Made by a program: the position numbers and the translations under genes. The notes under the pieces are model-generated. The model saw nothing but the letters and a program-made list of their open reading frames with translations, had not been told where the DNA came from and searched no databases. Below, piece after piece: positions 1 to 8,109 of a DNA stretch of 42,184 nt (position 1 is its first letter; the number at the start of each line of letters is the position of its first letter). Origin of the DNA: Methylobacterium sp. J-026. Lineage in GTDB: Bacteria > Pseudomonadota > Alphaproteobacteria > Rhizobiales > Beijerinckiaceae. The stretch lies in the NCBI RefSeq assembly GCF_022829585.1, contig NZ_JAKSYC010000315.1, positions 1-42,184 on the forward strand, in the 5' to 3' direction.

Positions 1-1
1 G

Positions 2-520
2 GCCGTGCTGTTCCTGCGCCTGCGCTCCGGGGTCGACCCGGCCGCCCTGCCCTCCGCGATGATCGGCAGGCCGGTGCCGCGCTTCGACCTGCCCGCCGTG
101 CCGGGGCTCGCCGCTTCGGGCGCGGCGGTACCGGGCCTGTCGAGCGCGGACCTGAAGGGGCAGATCACGGTGGTGAACGTCTTCGCCTCGTGGTGCGCCC
201 CCTGCCAGGTGGAGCACCCGATGCTGATGCGGCTCGCCCGCGAGCCCGGCATCCGCCTCGTCGGCATCGACTACAAGGAGCCGAGCCCGGAGGCCGGACA
301 GCGCTTCCTGGCCCGGCACGGCGTGCCGTTCAGCGCGGTGGGAGCCGATGCCAGCGGGCGCGCGGCGATCGATTTCGGCGTCTACGGCGTGCCCGAAACC
401 TTCATCATCGGGCCGGACGGCGTGATCCGCGACAAGCTGGTGGGGATCCTCACGCCCGAGAATTTCGCCAGCGTGCTCACGCGGATCCGGGCCGCCGGCA
501 AGGTCGCGGCGGCGCAGTAG
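2..520 (+). CDS. ccmG: CcmG/DsbE thiol:disulfide interchange protein (5' end cut off)
   Basis: Membrane-anchored periplasmic thioredoxin-like protein that keeps apocytochrome c haem-binding cysteines reduced during cytochrome c maturation. The frame is already open at the first base of the window, and its first residues (VLFLRLRSG) look like the end of an N-terminal membrane anchor, so the true start lies upstream. The thioredoxin fold carries the active-site motif WCAPC (in FASWCAPCQVEHP) and the later cis-proline stretch YGVPETFII typical of CcmG. It is the last member of the conserved dapF-mtaB-ftsY-yciB-ccmG neighbourhood but lies on the opposite strand, converging on yciB. Family assignment is firm; the missing N-terminus is only a window effect. 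Confidence 0.93.
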   Translation, partial: AVLFLRLRSGVDPAALPSAMIGRPVPRFDLPAVPGLAASGAAVPGLSSADLKGQITVVNVFASWCAPCQVEHPMLMRLAREPGIRLVGIDYKEPSPEAGQRFLARHGVPFSAVGADASGRAAIDFGVYGVPETFIIGPDGVIRDKLVGILTPENFASVLTRIRAAGKVAAAQ

Positions 521-625
521 CGCCTTGAGCGCTCTCCGCCGGATTGGGCACGGGTTCGGCGCGAGAGAGCGCGTCACAACAAAGGCTGAGAACCGGCTGC
601 GATTGCAGAGCGATCGGAACCGGCT

Positions 626-1240
626 CTAAGCGCCCGGCTGCGGATCCTTGCGCTCGTAGCGGGTGAGGAGCGGCGTCTGCGCGAGGGCGAACAGCACGGT
701 GAGCGGCATGATGCCGAACACTTTGAAGTTGACCCAGAAATCCTCGGTCTGGGTACGCCACACGACCTCGTTCAAGGCCGCCAGGACGAAGAAGAACAGG
801 CCCCAGCGGAGGGTGAGTTTCCGCCAGCCCTCCTCGGTGAGGCTGAACATCGAATCGAGCACCACCGACAGGAGCGGCCGTCCGAAGGCGAGGCCGCCGA
901 GCAGCACGGCGCCGAACAGGGCGTTCACGATGGTCGGCTTGACCATGATGAAGGTCTTGTCCTGCAGCGCCACGGTCAGACCGCCGAACACCACCACCAC
1001 GGCGCCGGACACGAGCGGCATGATCGGCAGGCGCCGCATCAGGACGTAATGGATCGCCAGCGCCACCACCGTCGCCGCGATGAACACGCCGGTGGCCACG
1101 AACAGCTTCTGGTCCGGGGCCACGCCGAATTTTTCCGAGTAGGCGTTGCCCAGGAAGAACAGCACCAGGGGCCCGAGCTCCAGCGCCAGCTTCACGAGGG
1201 GCGCCAGATGGCGGCGCGGGGGGACGGATTCGATCTGCAT
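626..1240 (-). CDS. yciB: YciB/IspZ family inner-membrane septation protein
   Basis: About 204 residues with five or so hydrophobic segments, of the intracellular septation protein A family (YciB, also named IspZ), an inner-membrane protein linked in enterobacteria to cell-envelope synthesis and septation. Recognisable family features are the LVKLALELGPLVLFFLGN opening and the later stretches VVWRTQTEDFWVNFKV and FGIMPLT. The length fits the family. It lies downstream of ftsY on the same strand, as in many alphaproteobacteria, but a vapBC pair on the other strand now separates the two. Its 3' end faces ccmG over about 100 bases, in which I see no clear terminator. Its biochemical role is poorly known even in model organisms. 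Confidence 0.92.
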   Translation of the reverse strand: MQIESVPPRRHLAPLVKLALELGPLVLFFLGNAYSEKFGVAPDQKLFVATGVFIAATVVALAIHYVLMRRLPIMPLVSGAVVVVFGGLTVALQDKTFIMVKPTIVNALFGAVLLGGLAFGRPLLSVVLDSMFSLTEEGWRKLTLRWGLFFFVLAALNEVVWRTQTEDFWVNFKVFGIMPLTVLFALAQTPLLTRYERKDPQPGA

Positions 1241-1327
1241 GCGCTCTGGTTGGCTCGGATGCGGCGCCCGCGCTAGGCTGCGGCACCGGACTGGATTCGT
1301 CGGGGTGTGTGTAACGCGGGGCGCGCG

Positions 1328-1588
1328 ATGTCCATCATCATCGAGAACGCCGAGGTCGAGGCGCTGCTCACCGACCTCGCGGCGGAGACCCGACAGCCGG
1401 CGCCGGACCTGCTGCTGGCGTTGCTCAGGCGTGAGCGGAAGCGGCTGAGAGATGACGGGGGACGCCGCATCGCCCAGGGATTGGCGGCCGATGAGGCGAT
1501 GCGCCGTGGCCTTAACGCCAGTCCGCTCGCGGATCCGCGGCCGATCGATGAGATCCTGGCGTATGACGAGCAGGGTCTCCCGACGTGA
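1328..1588 (+). CDS. vapB: VapB-type antitoxin
   Basis: An 86-residue protein beginning MSIIIENAEVEALLTDLAAETRQ. It matches the short VapB-like antitoxins that carry a ribbon-helix-helix N-terminal half for DNA binding and a C-terminal tail that covers the partner PIN toxin. The start is taken at the ATG at 1328; a GTG 21 bases upstream is in frame but would add an untypical leader. The stop overlaps the toxin start in the sequence GTGA, a classic sign of translational coupling. Such pairs normally repress their own promoter through the antitoxin-toxin complex; no operator could be picked out in the 87 bases between yciB and this gene. Confidence 0.85.
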   Translation: MSIIIENAEVEALLTDLAAETRQPAPDLLLALLRRERKRLRDDGGRRIAQGLAADEAMRRGLNASPLADPRPIDEILAYDEQGLPT

Positions 1589-1974
1589 TCGTCGTCGACT
1601 CGTCGGCCTTCATCGCGATCCTGCGTCGGGAACCCGACGCTGAGCAAATCTCCGGCGTATTGGCACTCGCAACAGCTCCCGCGATGGCAGCGGCGACCTA
1701 TCTGGAATGTGCGATCGTCGCCTCGCGCGTGCCGAGGGGACGCATGGTGCTCGACGACTGGATTGTCGCGCGCGGCATCACGGTACTGCCCGTCGACCAC
1801 AGACTCGCTCAGATCGCCGCCGACGCCTTTGCCCGTTACGGCAAGGGTCGGCATCCGGCCGGCCTCAACTTCGGCGATTGTTTCGCCTACGCGCTCGCCC
1901 GGTCGCTCAACGCGCCGCTCCTGTCCAAGGGCGAGGACTTCGCCCGGACGGACGTGCTGCGGGCGGTTGCCTAA
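1585..1974 (+). CDS. vapC: VapC-type PIN-domain ribonuclease toxin
   Basis: A 129-residue PIN-domain protein. VapC toxins are Mg-dependent RNases, many of which cut tRNA or rRNA loops when the antitoxin is degraded. The acidic residues expected for catalysis are present: Asp5 in the opening IVVDSSAFIA, Glu in TYLECAIV, and the Asp in NFGDCFAYALA. It starts with GTG overlapping the vapB stop by four bases. Its TAA stop shares the four bases CTAA with the TAG stop of ftsY, which ends from the other side, so the pair is packed tightly between core genes. Activity is inferred from intact motifs only. Confidence 0.9.
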   Translation: MIVVDSSAFIAILRREPDAEQISGVLALATAPAMAAATYLECAIVASRVPRGRMVLDDWIVARGITVLPVDHRLAQIAADAFARYGKGRHPAGLNFGDCFAYALARSLNAPLLSKGEDFARTDVLRAVA

Positions 1975-3311
1975 TCCTTCTCCAGCCCGGCGATCGCCCG
2001 GGCGAAGTCCCGGGCCGCGAACGGCTCCAGATCCTCCACACCCTCGCCGACGCCGATGAAATGCACCGGCAGGCCGAACTTGGCCGCCAGCGCCACCAGG
2101 ATGCCGCCCCGGGCGGTGCCGTCGAGCTTGGTCATCACCAGCCCCGACACCGGCGCGGCCTGCGAGAACAGCTCCACCTGCGAGAGGGCGTTCTGGCCGA
2201 CCGTGGCGTCAAGGACGAGGAGCGTCGCGTGCGGGGCGTCGGGATCCTGCTTGCGCAGCACGCGCACGATCTTCTCCAGCTCCGCCATCAGCCCGGCCTT
2301 ATTCTGGAGCCGGCCGGCGGTGTCGATCAGGAGCACATCGGTTCCGGCGGCGCCCGCCTGCTTGAGGGCGTCGAAGGCGAGCCCGGCGGCGTCAGCGCCC
2401 TGAGCGCCGCTCACCACCGGCGTGCCGGTACACGCCCCCCAGACCTTGAGCTGCTCGACCGCCGCCGCCCGGAACGTGTCACCGGCCGCCAGCATCACGG
2501 TCCGCCCCTCCGCCCGCAGCTTCGAGGCGAGCTTGCCGAGCGTCGTGGTCTTGCCGGCCCCGTTCACCCCGACCGTGAGGATCACGAACGGTTTTCTCGC
2601 CGTGTCGACGGTGAGGGGCACCGCCACCGGCTCCAGCGCCCGCTCGACCTCCGTCGCCAGGATCACCCGCACCTCGTCGGGGGAGATGCCCTTCTCGTAG
2701 CGGCCCTTGCCCACCGCCTCCGAGATCCGCATCGCGGTCTCGAGGCCGAAATCGGCCTGGATCAGGGCATCCTCCAGATCCTCGAGGGTCGTGGCGTCGA
2801 GCTTGCGCTTGGTGAACAGGCCCGTGACCCGCTCGGAGAGCGCCGAGGAGGTCCGCTTCATCCCGGAGGTGAGCCGGTTCCACCAGCCCTTGGCCTCCGG
2901 CTCGCGGTCGGGCCCCGCGCCGGCATCGTGGGCGAGCGCCGCGGCGCTGTCGACGGGCTGGATGTCGGGGGCGGGCTCCACAGCCGGCTCCCGGGCCGCG
3001 TCGCCGGTGTCGACCGGGTCGGCCCCGTGCTCGGGGGCGTCGCCGGCCGTACCGGCGGGTGGATGCTCGGGTTCGCCCGCGATCGGCAGCAGATCCGCAC
3101 CCTCGACCACGTCCGGGAGCGGGGCCGCGTTCTCCTCGTGCGGCATCGGGAGATGCGCGACATCCTCCGCGCCGGTGGCGAAGTCGGGCTGGCCCTCGGA
3201 GGGCGAGGCCGCCTCCGCGGGCAGGTCCGCCTCGGGCTTCTCCTCGGCCGCGTCCGGGCCCTTGCGCCCGAACAGGCGTCCGAACCAGCCGGGCTTGTCC
3301 TCGCTCGCCAT
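1971..3311 (-). CDS. ftsY: Signal recognition particle receptor FtsY
   Basis: Membrane-associated SRP GTPase that docks ribosome-SRP complexes at the Sec translocon. 446 residues are read from the ATG at 3311 (MASEDKPGWFGRLFGRKG); the open frame extends further upstream but that part is antisense to the rluA-like gene and has no FtsY character. Residues ~1-130 form the acidic, proline- and alanine-rich A domain typical of FtsY. The NG domain follows with the P-loop GVNGAGKTTTLGKLA, the DTAGR motif and the guanine-specificity motif TKLDGTARGG. It lies downstream of dapF-mtaB on the same strand, with the RluA-like gene inserted on the other strand between mtaB and ftsY. Confidence 0.97.
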   Translation of the reverse strand: MASEDKPGWFGRLFGRKGPDAAEEKPEADLPAEAASPSEGQPDFATGAEDVAHLPMPHEENAAPLPDVVEGADLLPIAGEPEHPPAGTAGDAPEHGADPVDTGDAAREPAVEPAPDIQPVDSAAALAHDAGAGPDREPEAKGWWNRLTSGMKRTSSALSERVTGLFTKRKLDATTLEDLEDALIQADFGLETAMRISEAVGKGRYEKGISPDEVRVILATEVERALEPVAVPLTVDTARKPFVILTVGVNGAGKTTTLGKLASKLRAEGRTVMLAAGDTFRAAAVEQLKVWGACTGTPVVSGAQGADAAGLAFDALKQAGAAGTDVLLIDTAGRLQNKAGLMAELEKIVRVLRKQDPDAPHATLLVLDATVGQNALSQVELFSQAAPVSGLVMTKLDGTARGGILVALAAKFGLPVHFIGVGEGVEDLEPFAARDFARAIAGLEKD

Positions 3312-3368
3312 GAAACCTCGTCCTCGCCCCACCTTGCCGACCCGGCGCCGACCCTCTAGCCGATCCGG

Positions 3369-4070
3369 ATGCCCAACGCCTTCGACATAGGCGCCCGCCT
3401 CCTCTACCGCGATGCCCTGCTGCTCGTCATCGACAAGCCGGCGGGCCTGCCGGTCCATCCCGGGCCCCGCGGCGGCGAGACGCTGACCGACCATCTCGAC
3501 GCCCTGCGGTTCGGCCTGCCGCGCCGCCCCGAGGCCGCGCACAGGCTCGACCGGGACACCTCCGGCTGCCTCGCGCTCGGCCGCCACGCCAAGGCGCTGG
3601 CCCGGCTCGGCAAGCTCTTTTCCGGCAGCGCCGTCGACAAGACCTATTGGGCGCTCGTCGAGGGCGGCCCGGCGGAAGCGAGCGGCCGCATCGATCTGCC
3701 GCTGGCGCGCCGCTCGGACGACCCGCGCTCCTGGTGGATGAAGGCCGACCCGGCGGGCGACCCGGCGCTGACCCATTGGCGCGTCCTCGGGCGCGCCGGG
3801 GGACGGACATGGCTGGAGCTGAAGCCGGTCACCGGCCGCACGCACCAGCTCCGGGTCCACTGCGCCGCCTCGGGCTGGCCGATCGTCGGGGATCCGATCT
3901 ACGGAAGCGGCCCGCGCGGCGGCAGCCTTCACCTGCACGCGCGCACCTTAACGATCCCGCTCTACCCGAAGCGGGACGCGATCACGGTCACCGCGCCGCC
4001 GCCGCCGCACATCGCCGCCGCCCTGACGGCGATGGAGCCTCAGGCCGCGATCAACCGCGCGCCGTCGTGA
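3369..4070 (+). CDS. RluA family pseudouridine synthase (short form)
   Basis: Converts uridine to pseudouridine in structured RNA. The 233 residues contain the family signature HRLDRDTSG with the catalytic Asp (about residue 61), an IDKPAGLPVHPG opening motif, and the TGRTHQLRVHCA motif near residue 160. No S4 RNA-binding domain precedes the catalytic domain, so it belongs to the short RluA/TruC-like group rather than RluC/RluD; the exact target (tRNA or 23S rRNA position) cannot be told from sequence. It is divergent from ftsY with 57 bases between the start codons, and its last 31 bases overlap the 3' end of mtaB on the other strand. Confidence 0.92.
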   Translation: MPNAFDIGARLLYRDALLLVIDKPAGLPVHPGPRGGETLTDHLDALRFGLPRRPEAAHRLDRDTSGCLALGRHAKALARLGKLFSGSAVDKTYWALVEGGPAEASGRIDLPLARRSDDPRSWWMKADPAGDPALTHWRVLGRAGGRTWLELKPVTGRTHQLRVHCAASGWPIVGDPIYGSGPRGGSLHLHARTLTIPLYPKRDAITVTAPPPPHIAAALTAMEPQAAINRAPS

Positions 4071-5266
4071 GAAGCGATACCGACATCGTGAAACGTCCCG
4101 GGGGGCGTCTCGACCGCGAGGCGCACCGGCGTGAAATCCGCGCTGCGGCCGATGCCGCCGCGTTCGGCCAGGACCGTCACCCGGCGCCCGACCTGCCCAT
4201 CGAGGTGCCGGCGTAGGGCGTCGGCGCCGGCCGCGCGCAGGCGGCTCGCGCGATCCCGGATCGCGTCCGGCGCCACCGGCGGCATGCGCGCCGCCGGCGT
4301 CCCGGGGCGGGGCGAGTACGGGAAGACGTGCAGGTGGGTCAGGCCGCATTCCGCCACGAGGTCGAGGGAGCGGGCGAACTGCGCCTCGGTCTCCGTCGGA
4401 AAACCTGTGATCAGGTCGGCACCGAGCACGATATCCGGGCGCAGCCGCCGCACGGTCTCGCAGAACCGGATCGCGTCGGCGCGGCTGTGCCGACGCTTCA
4501 TGCGTTTGAGGATCAGGTCGTCACCGGCCTGGAGGGACAGGTGCAGATGCGGCATCAGCCGCGCCTCCTCGGCGATCGCGCCGAGCAGGGCGTCGTCCGC
4601 CTCCACGGAGTCGATGGAGGAGAGGCGTAGGCGCGGGAGGTCCGGCACGGCCCGCAGGATCTGCCGCGCGAGGCCGCCGAGGGACAGCGGCGCCCCGGGA
4701 AGGTCGCGGCCGTAGGCGGTGAGATCGACGCCGGTGAGGACGATTTCGCGGCCGCCCTGCGCCACGATCGTCTCGACCTGGGTAACCACATCGGCCACCG
4801 GCACCGAGCGGGACGGGCCACGGCCGAAGGGAATCACACAGAAGGTGCAGCGATGGTCGCAGCCATTCTGCACGGGCACGAAGGCCCGGGTATGCCCGGC
4901 CATCGCCGAGATCCGCGTCGGCTCGGCCGCACGCGCCGCCATCACGGCGCCCGGCCCGGTGGCGTCCGTCGACCAGCCCTCCGGCCGGAGCTTCTCGGCA
5001 TTGCCGACGAGGCGCGCGACCTCGGGCATGGCCGCGTAGGCCGCCGTCTCGACCTCGGCGCCGCAGCCGGTGACCACGATCTCGGTGCCCGGCCGCTCCC
5101 GGGCGATCCGGCGGATCGCCTTGCGGGCCTGCCGGCCGGCCTCGGCCGTGACCGCGCAGGTGTTCACCACCACCCGGTCGCGGCCGTCCGCCGCCGCGTG
5201 GACCTTCAAAGCCTCGGACTCGACCGTGTTGAGGCGGCACCCGAAGGTGAGGGTCTCGACCGCCAT
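4040..5266 (-). CDS. mtaB: tRNA (N6-threonylcarbamoyladenosine(37)-C2)-methylthiotransferase MtaB
   Basis: Radical-SAM enzyme that adds a methylthio group to t6A37 of ANN-decoding tRNAs. 408 residues. The N-terminal UPF0004 domain supplies three cysteines (TFGCRLN, NTCAVTA, TGCGAEV) for the auxiliary iron-sulfur cluster. The radical-SAM cluster motif is CDHRCTFC (CxxxCxxC). The C-terminal part is a TRAM-like RNA-binding region. The start is taken at the ATG at 5266 because it shares one base with the dapF stop (TGATG), indicating translational coupling in a dapF-mtaB operon. Confidence 0.95.
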   Translation of the reverse strand: MAVETLTFGCRLNTVESEALKVHAAADGRDRVVVNTCAVTAEAGRQARKAIRRIARERPGTEIVVTGCGAEVETAAYAAMPEVARLVGNAEKLRPEGWSTDATGPGAVMAARAAEPTRISAMAGHTRAFVPVQNGCDHRCTFCVIPFGRGPSRSVPVADVVTQVETIVAQGGREIVLTGVDLTAYGRDLPGAPLSLGGLARQILRAVPDLPRLRLSSIDSVEADDALLGAIAEEARLMPHLHLSLQAGDDLILKRMKRRHSRADAIRFCETVRRLRPDIVLGADLITGFPTETEAQFARSLDLVAECGLTHLHVFPYSPRPGTPAARMPPVAPDAIRDRASRLRAAGADALRRHLDGQVGRRVTVLAERGGIGRSADFTPVRLAVETPPGTFHDVGIASHDGARLIAA

Positions 5267-6153
5267 CAGGCCGCGCCGGCGAACAGCTCCGGCGCCAGGG
5301 TCCCCTCGGCGACGAGCGCGACCGGGCCGGTCATCAGGACGTGGTCGTCGGCGCGCCATTCCACGAACAGGTCGCCGCCGGGGAGCGTAACGGAGGCCTG
5401 CCGGCCGATCATCCTGAGCCGCGAGGCCGCCACGACGGCGGCGCAGGCGGCGGTGCCGCAGGCCAGCGTCAGCCCGGCCCCGCGCTCCCAGACGCGGAGC
5501 GTGATCGCCTCGTATCCGGTGACCTGCGCGATCGAGATGTTGGCACGCTCGGGGAAGCGCGGGTGGTTCTCCAGCATCGGGCCGATGCGGGCGAGGTCGT
5601 AGGAATCCGGGTCGGCCTCCACGAAGAACACCGCGTGCGGATTGCCCATGTTGACGACGCCCGGCGAGTGCAGGATCGGATCGTCGATCGGGCCAACCTG
5701 AAGTTCGATCCGCCGGGTATCGGGGAACGGCTCGGACAGGGGGATCTCGTCCCAGGCGAGCCGCGGCCGGCCCATATCGACCGTGAAGGCGCGCTCGGAG
5801 ATGCGGCGCACGCCGAGCAGACCCGCGGCGGTCTCAAGGGTCAGCCGGCCGCCCTCGGCGGGGCGGGCCATGGCCGGATCGTCGAGCATCGCGTAGGCGA
5901 CGCAGCGGGTGCCGTTGCCACAGGCCCCCGATTCCGAGCCGTCGGTGTTGTAGATCCGCACGAAGGCGTCCGTGCCCGGGCTCACGGGATCGTGCAGCAC
6001 CATGAGCTGATCGAAGCTGGAGCCCGGATCCCGGGCGATCGCCCGCGCCTCCCCGGGACGGACCGACGCGGTGGAGCCACGCAGGTCCAGCACCACGATC
6101 GCGTTGCCGGCGCCGTGCATCTTCAGGAAGCGTCTGTGGGCGAGTGCGCTCAT
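5266..6153 (-). CDS. dapF: Diaminopimelate epimerase
   Basis: Interconverts LL- and meso-diaminopimelate without cofactor, supplying meso-DAP for peptidoglycan and lysine. The 295-residue protein from the ATG at 6153 opens MSALAHRRFLKMHGAGNA, the usual DapF beginning. Both catalytic cysteines are present in the paired motifs GACGNGTRCVAYAM and LACGTAACAA. The frame is open 15 codons further upstream, but that leader is not family-like. It is the first gene of the dapF-mtaB operon, and the exported GyrI-like gene upstream runs the other way. Confidence 0.96.
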   Translation of the reverse strand: MSALAHRRFLKMHGAGNAIVVLDLRGSTASVRPGEARAIARDPGSSFDQLMVLHDPVSPGTDAFVRIYNTDGSESGACGNGTRCVAYAMLDDPAMARPAEGGRLTLETAAGLLGVRRISERAFTVDMGRPRLAWDEIPLSEPFPDTRRIELQVGPIDDPILHSPGVVNMGNPHAVFFVEADPDSYDLARIGPMLENHPRFPERANISIAQVTGYEAITLRVWERGAGLTLACGTAACAAVVAASRLRMIGRQASVTLPGGDLFVEWRADDHVLMTGPVALVAEGTLAPELFAGAA

Positions 6154-6347
6154 GCGGTCCCGCGGGGCGAGGGAGGGGCCGCTATATCGCAAAAGCACCG
6201 CTCCGGCGCGAGGGGTCCGGCGGCGTGGCAGATGCGCCGCACCCGCGGCTCTCGTCCGCGGCGCCCTCGCGGGTTTCCCCTTTCGCCACTAGGTTAGCCG
6301 GCGGGAGCTCGCGCGATCCTCCGCCGGGCCTCGACCGGAGCGCCCCC

Positions 6348-7085
6348 GTGATCCGCCTTCGTCCGCTCGTCGCCCTCTCGGCCGCCCTGATGCTCGCCGC
6401 CGGCCCGCTCGCCGCACAGCAGGCCGCTCCGCCCCCCTCCACCGCGCCGGCACCGGCCCAGACCAATCCGCTGCCCACGACGACGGCACCGAATCCGGTG
6501 CCCGATCCGGGGAAGAGCGCGGCCCCCGCGCCGGAACAATCGGTCGCCCCCCCGCCCGCCGGCCAGGCCGCCGCGGGGACACCTGCCCGGCCGACCCTGG
6601 TCGACAAGCCCGGCGATCCCGGCGATGTCGACGAGGTGACCCTGCCCGCCAAGCCGGCCGCGATCCTCTCGGGCAAGACCAAGTGGGAGGAGGCGGTGCC
6701 GAGCCTGAAGCAGGCCTTCGCGCGGATCGAGGCGGACCTAGCCAAGCTCGGCGTCGCGCCGGCGGGCCGGCCGCTCGCGGTCTTCACCCGTACGGACGAT
6801 GACGGCTTCGAGTTCGAGGCGATGATCCCGGTGGCGGCGGCGCCGAACCCGGCGCCCGCGGATTCCGATGGGCTGCGCTTCGGCACGACCCCGTCGGGCA
6901 AGGCCCTGCGCTTCGCCCACAAGGGGTCCTACGAGTCGATCGACGGCACCTACGAGACGCTGACCGCCTATCTCGATGCCAAGGACATCGTGGTGCAGGA
7001 CCGGTTCGTCGAGGAATACGCCACCGACCTCAACGACAGCACCGACGACAACCTCGACGTGAACATCTACGCCCTGGTGAAGTAG
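6348..7085 (+). CDS. Exported GyrI-like (effector-binding) domain protein
   Basis: A 245-residue protein starting at a GTG with GGAG seven bases upstream. It has a signal peptide (VIRLRPLVALSAALMLAAGPLAAQQ), then about 80 residues rich in Ala, Pro and Thr that look like a disordered linker. The C-terminal ~150 residues (from about SGKTKWEEAVPSLKQ) resemble the GyrI-like/AraC-effector-binding fold, including FAHKGSYESIDGTYETL and the closing acidic LNDSTDDNLDVNIYALVK. GyrI-like domains bind small molecules in the cytoplasm; an exported version could be a periplasmic ligand binder. The function is not known, and no neighbour suggests a pathway. Confidence 0.75.
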   Translation: MIRLRPLVALSAALMLAAGPLAAQQAAPPPSTAPAPAQTNPLPTTTAPNPVPDPGKSAAPAPEQSVAPPPAGQAAAGTPARPTLVDKPGDPGDVDEVTLPAKPAAILSGKTKWEEAVPSLKQAFARIEADLAKLGVAPAGRPLAVFTRTDDDGFEFEAMIPVAAAPNPAPADSDGLRFGTTPSGKALRFAHKGSYESIDGTYETLTAYLDAKDIVVQDRFVEEYATDLNDSTDDNLDVNIYALVK

Positions 7086-7334
7086 GTCTCGGCAGATCTT
7101 CCGGCGTGATGGAGCTATCCCGTCGACAAGCGCTGCGGTTAAGAGCGGCCGCGCGCCCTCCCTCCCCGGCCGAGCTACGGACTGCGCAGGTTTCGATCGT
7201 AGCCGTGGGCGGAGGGGGAGGGAGATGCACGGCTCACGATCGTCCGATGCCGGAACCGGAGCGGCTTGATCGGACAGATCGCCGCTGCTGCGCCCCGGCA
7301 GGAACAGCGGCGTCCGCTCGCGGATTCGCCCTGC

Positions 7335-8093
7335 ATGCCAACCGCCGACCTTAGAACCGAGACCGTCCCGCGTCCGCGCCGCAAGGCGGCCTCCACTGTC
7401 GCGGATCCCGCGCTGGCCGAGAAGGCGCTCGTCGTCCACGCGCGGCTCTCCCCGGTCTATGGCTGCCCGATCCCGTACTTCCACAGCCTCGATCCGGTGA
7501 GCGAGCTCGTCTCCTCGCTCCTGTCGCACCGGACCCGCAACGCCGAGTCCGGGCGTGCCTTCAAGGCCCTGCGCGCACGGTTTCCGGACTGGGCGGCGCT
7601 CATCGACGCCGACGTGCCGGAGATCGAGGCGGCCATCGCGGGCGTGACCTGGCCGGAACTGAAGGCCCCGCGCCTCCGCGACGTACTCCGCGCTCTGCGC
7701 GACCGGTGCGGCACCCTCGATCTCGCCTTCCTGGCCGGCATGGATGTGGAAGCCGCGCGGGCGTGGCTGCAGGCGATCCCGGGGGTCGGGCCGAAGACCA
7801 GCGCGGCCGTGCTGTCGTTCTCGACCCTGCGGATGCCGGCCCTGCCGGTCGACAGCCACCACCACCGGGTCGCACAGCGCCTCGGGCTGATCGGCCCGCG
7901 GGTCGATGTCGGCCCGGCACACGCGATCCTGCGGGCGCAGCTGCCGGCGGCTTGGAGCGCGCAGGATCTCTACGACAATCACGAGATCCTGATGCTGCAC
8001 GGCCAGCAGGTCTGCCACCACCGCCGGCCGGCCTGCGGGCGCTGCGTCCTGGTCGACCTGTGCCCGAGCGCGCCGGCGATGCGGGAGCCGTGA
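7335..8093 (+). CDS. Endonuclease III-like base-excision DNA glycosylase
   Basis: 252 residues with the helix-hairpin-helix-GPD fold of the Nth/MutY superfamily, which removes damaged bases and can cut the resulting abasic site. Visible features are IPGVGPKTS with the catalytic-type lysine (K154), VDSHHHRV with the catalytic aspartate (D173), and a C-terminal iron-sulfur loop with the spacing C-x6-C-x2-C-x5-C (C227, C234, C237, C243). The damage-recognition loop reads LLSHRTRNAES instead of the usual LLSAQTTD of true Nth, so it is probably a divergent paralogue rather than the housekeeping nth. The ATG at 7335 is preferred, although the frame extends upstream and the ribosome site is weak. 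Confidence 0.87.
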   Translation: MPTADLRTETVPRPRRKAASTVADPALAEKALVVHARLSPVYGCPIPYFHSLDPVSELVSSLLSHRTRNAESGRAFKALRARFPDWAALIDADVPEIEAAIAGVTWPELKAPRLRDVLRALRDRCGTLDLAFLAGMDVEAARAWLQAIPGVGPKTSAAVLSFSTLRMPALPVDSHHHRVAQRLGLIGPRVDVGPAHAILRAQLPAAWSAQDLYDNHEILMLHGQQVCHHRRPACGRCVLVDLCPSAPAMREP

Positions 8094-8109
8094 GCGAGCC
8101 CGCGCGCCG

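Noticed and set aside
1707..3359. Open frame of 550 codons on the plus strand across vapC and ftsY
   Set aside because: Overlaps vapC in another frame and lies antisense to ftsY; Arg/Gly-rich shadow.
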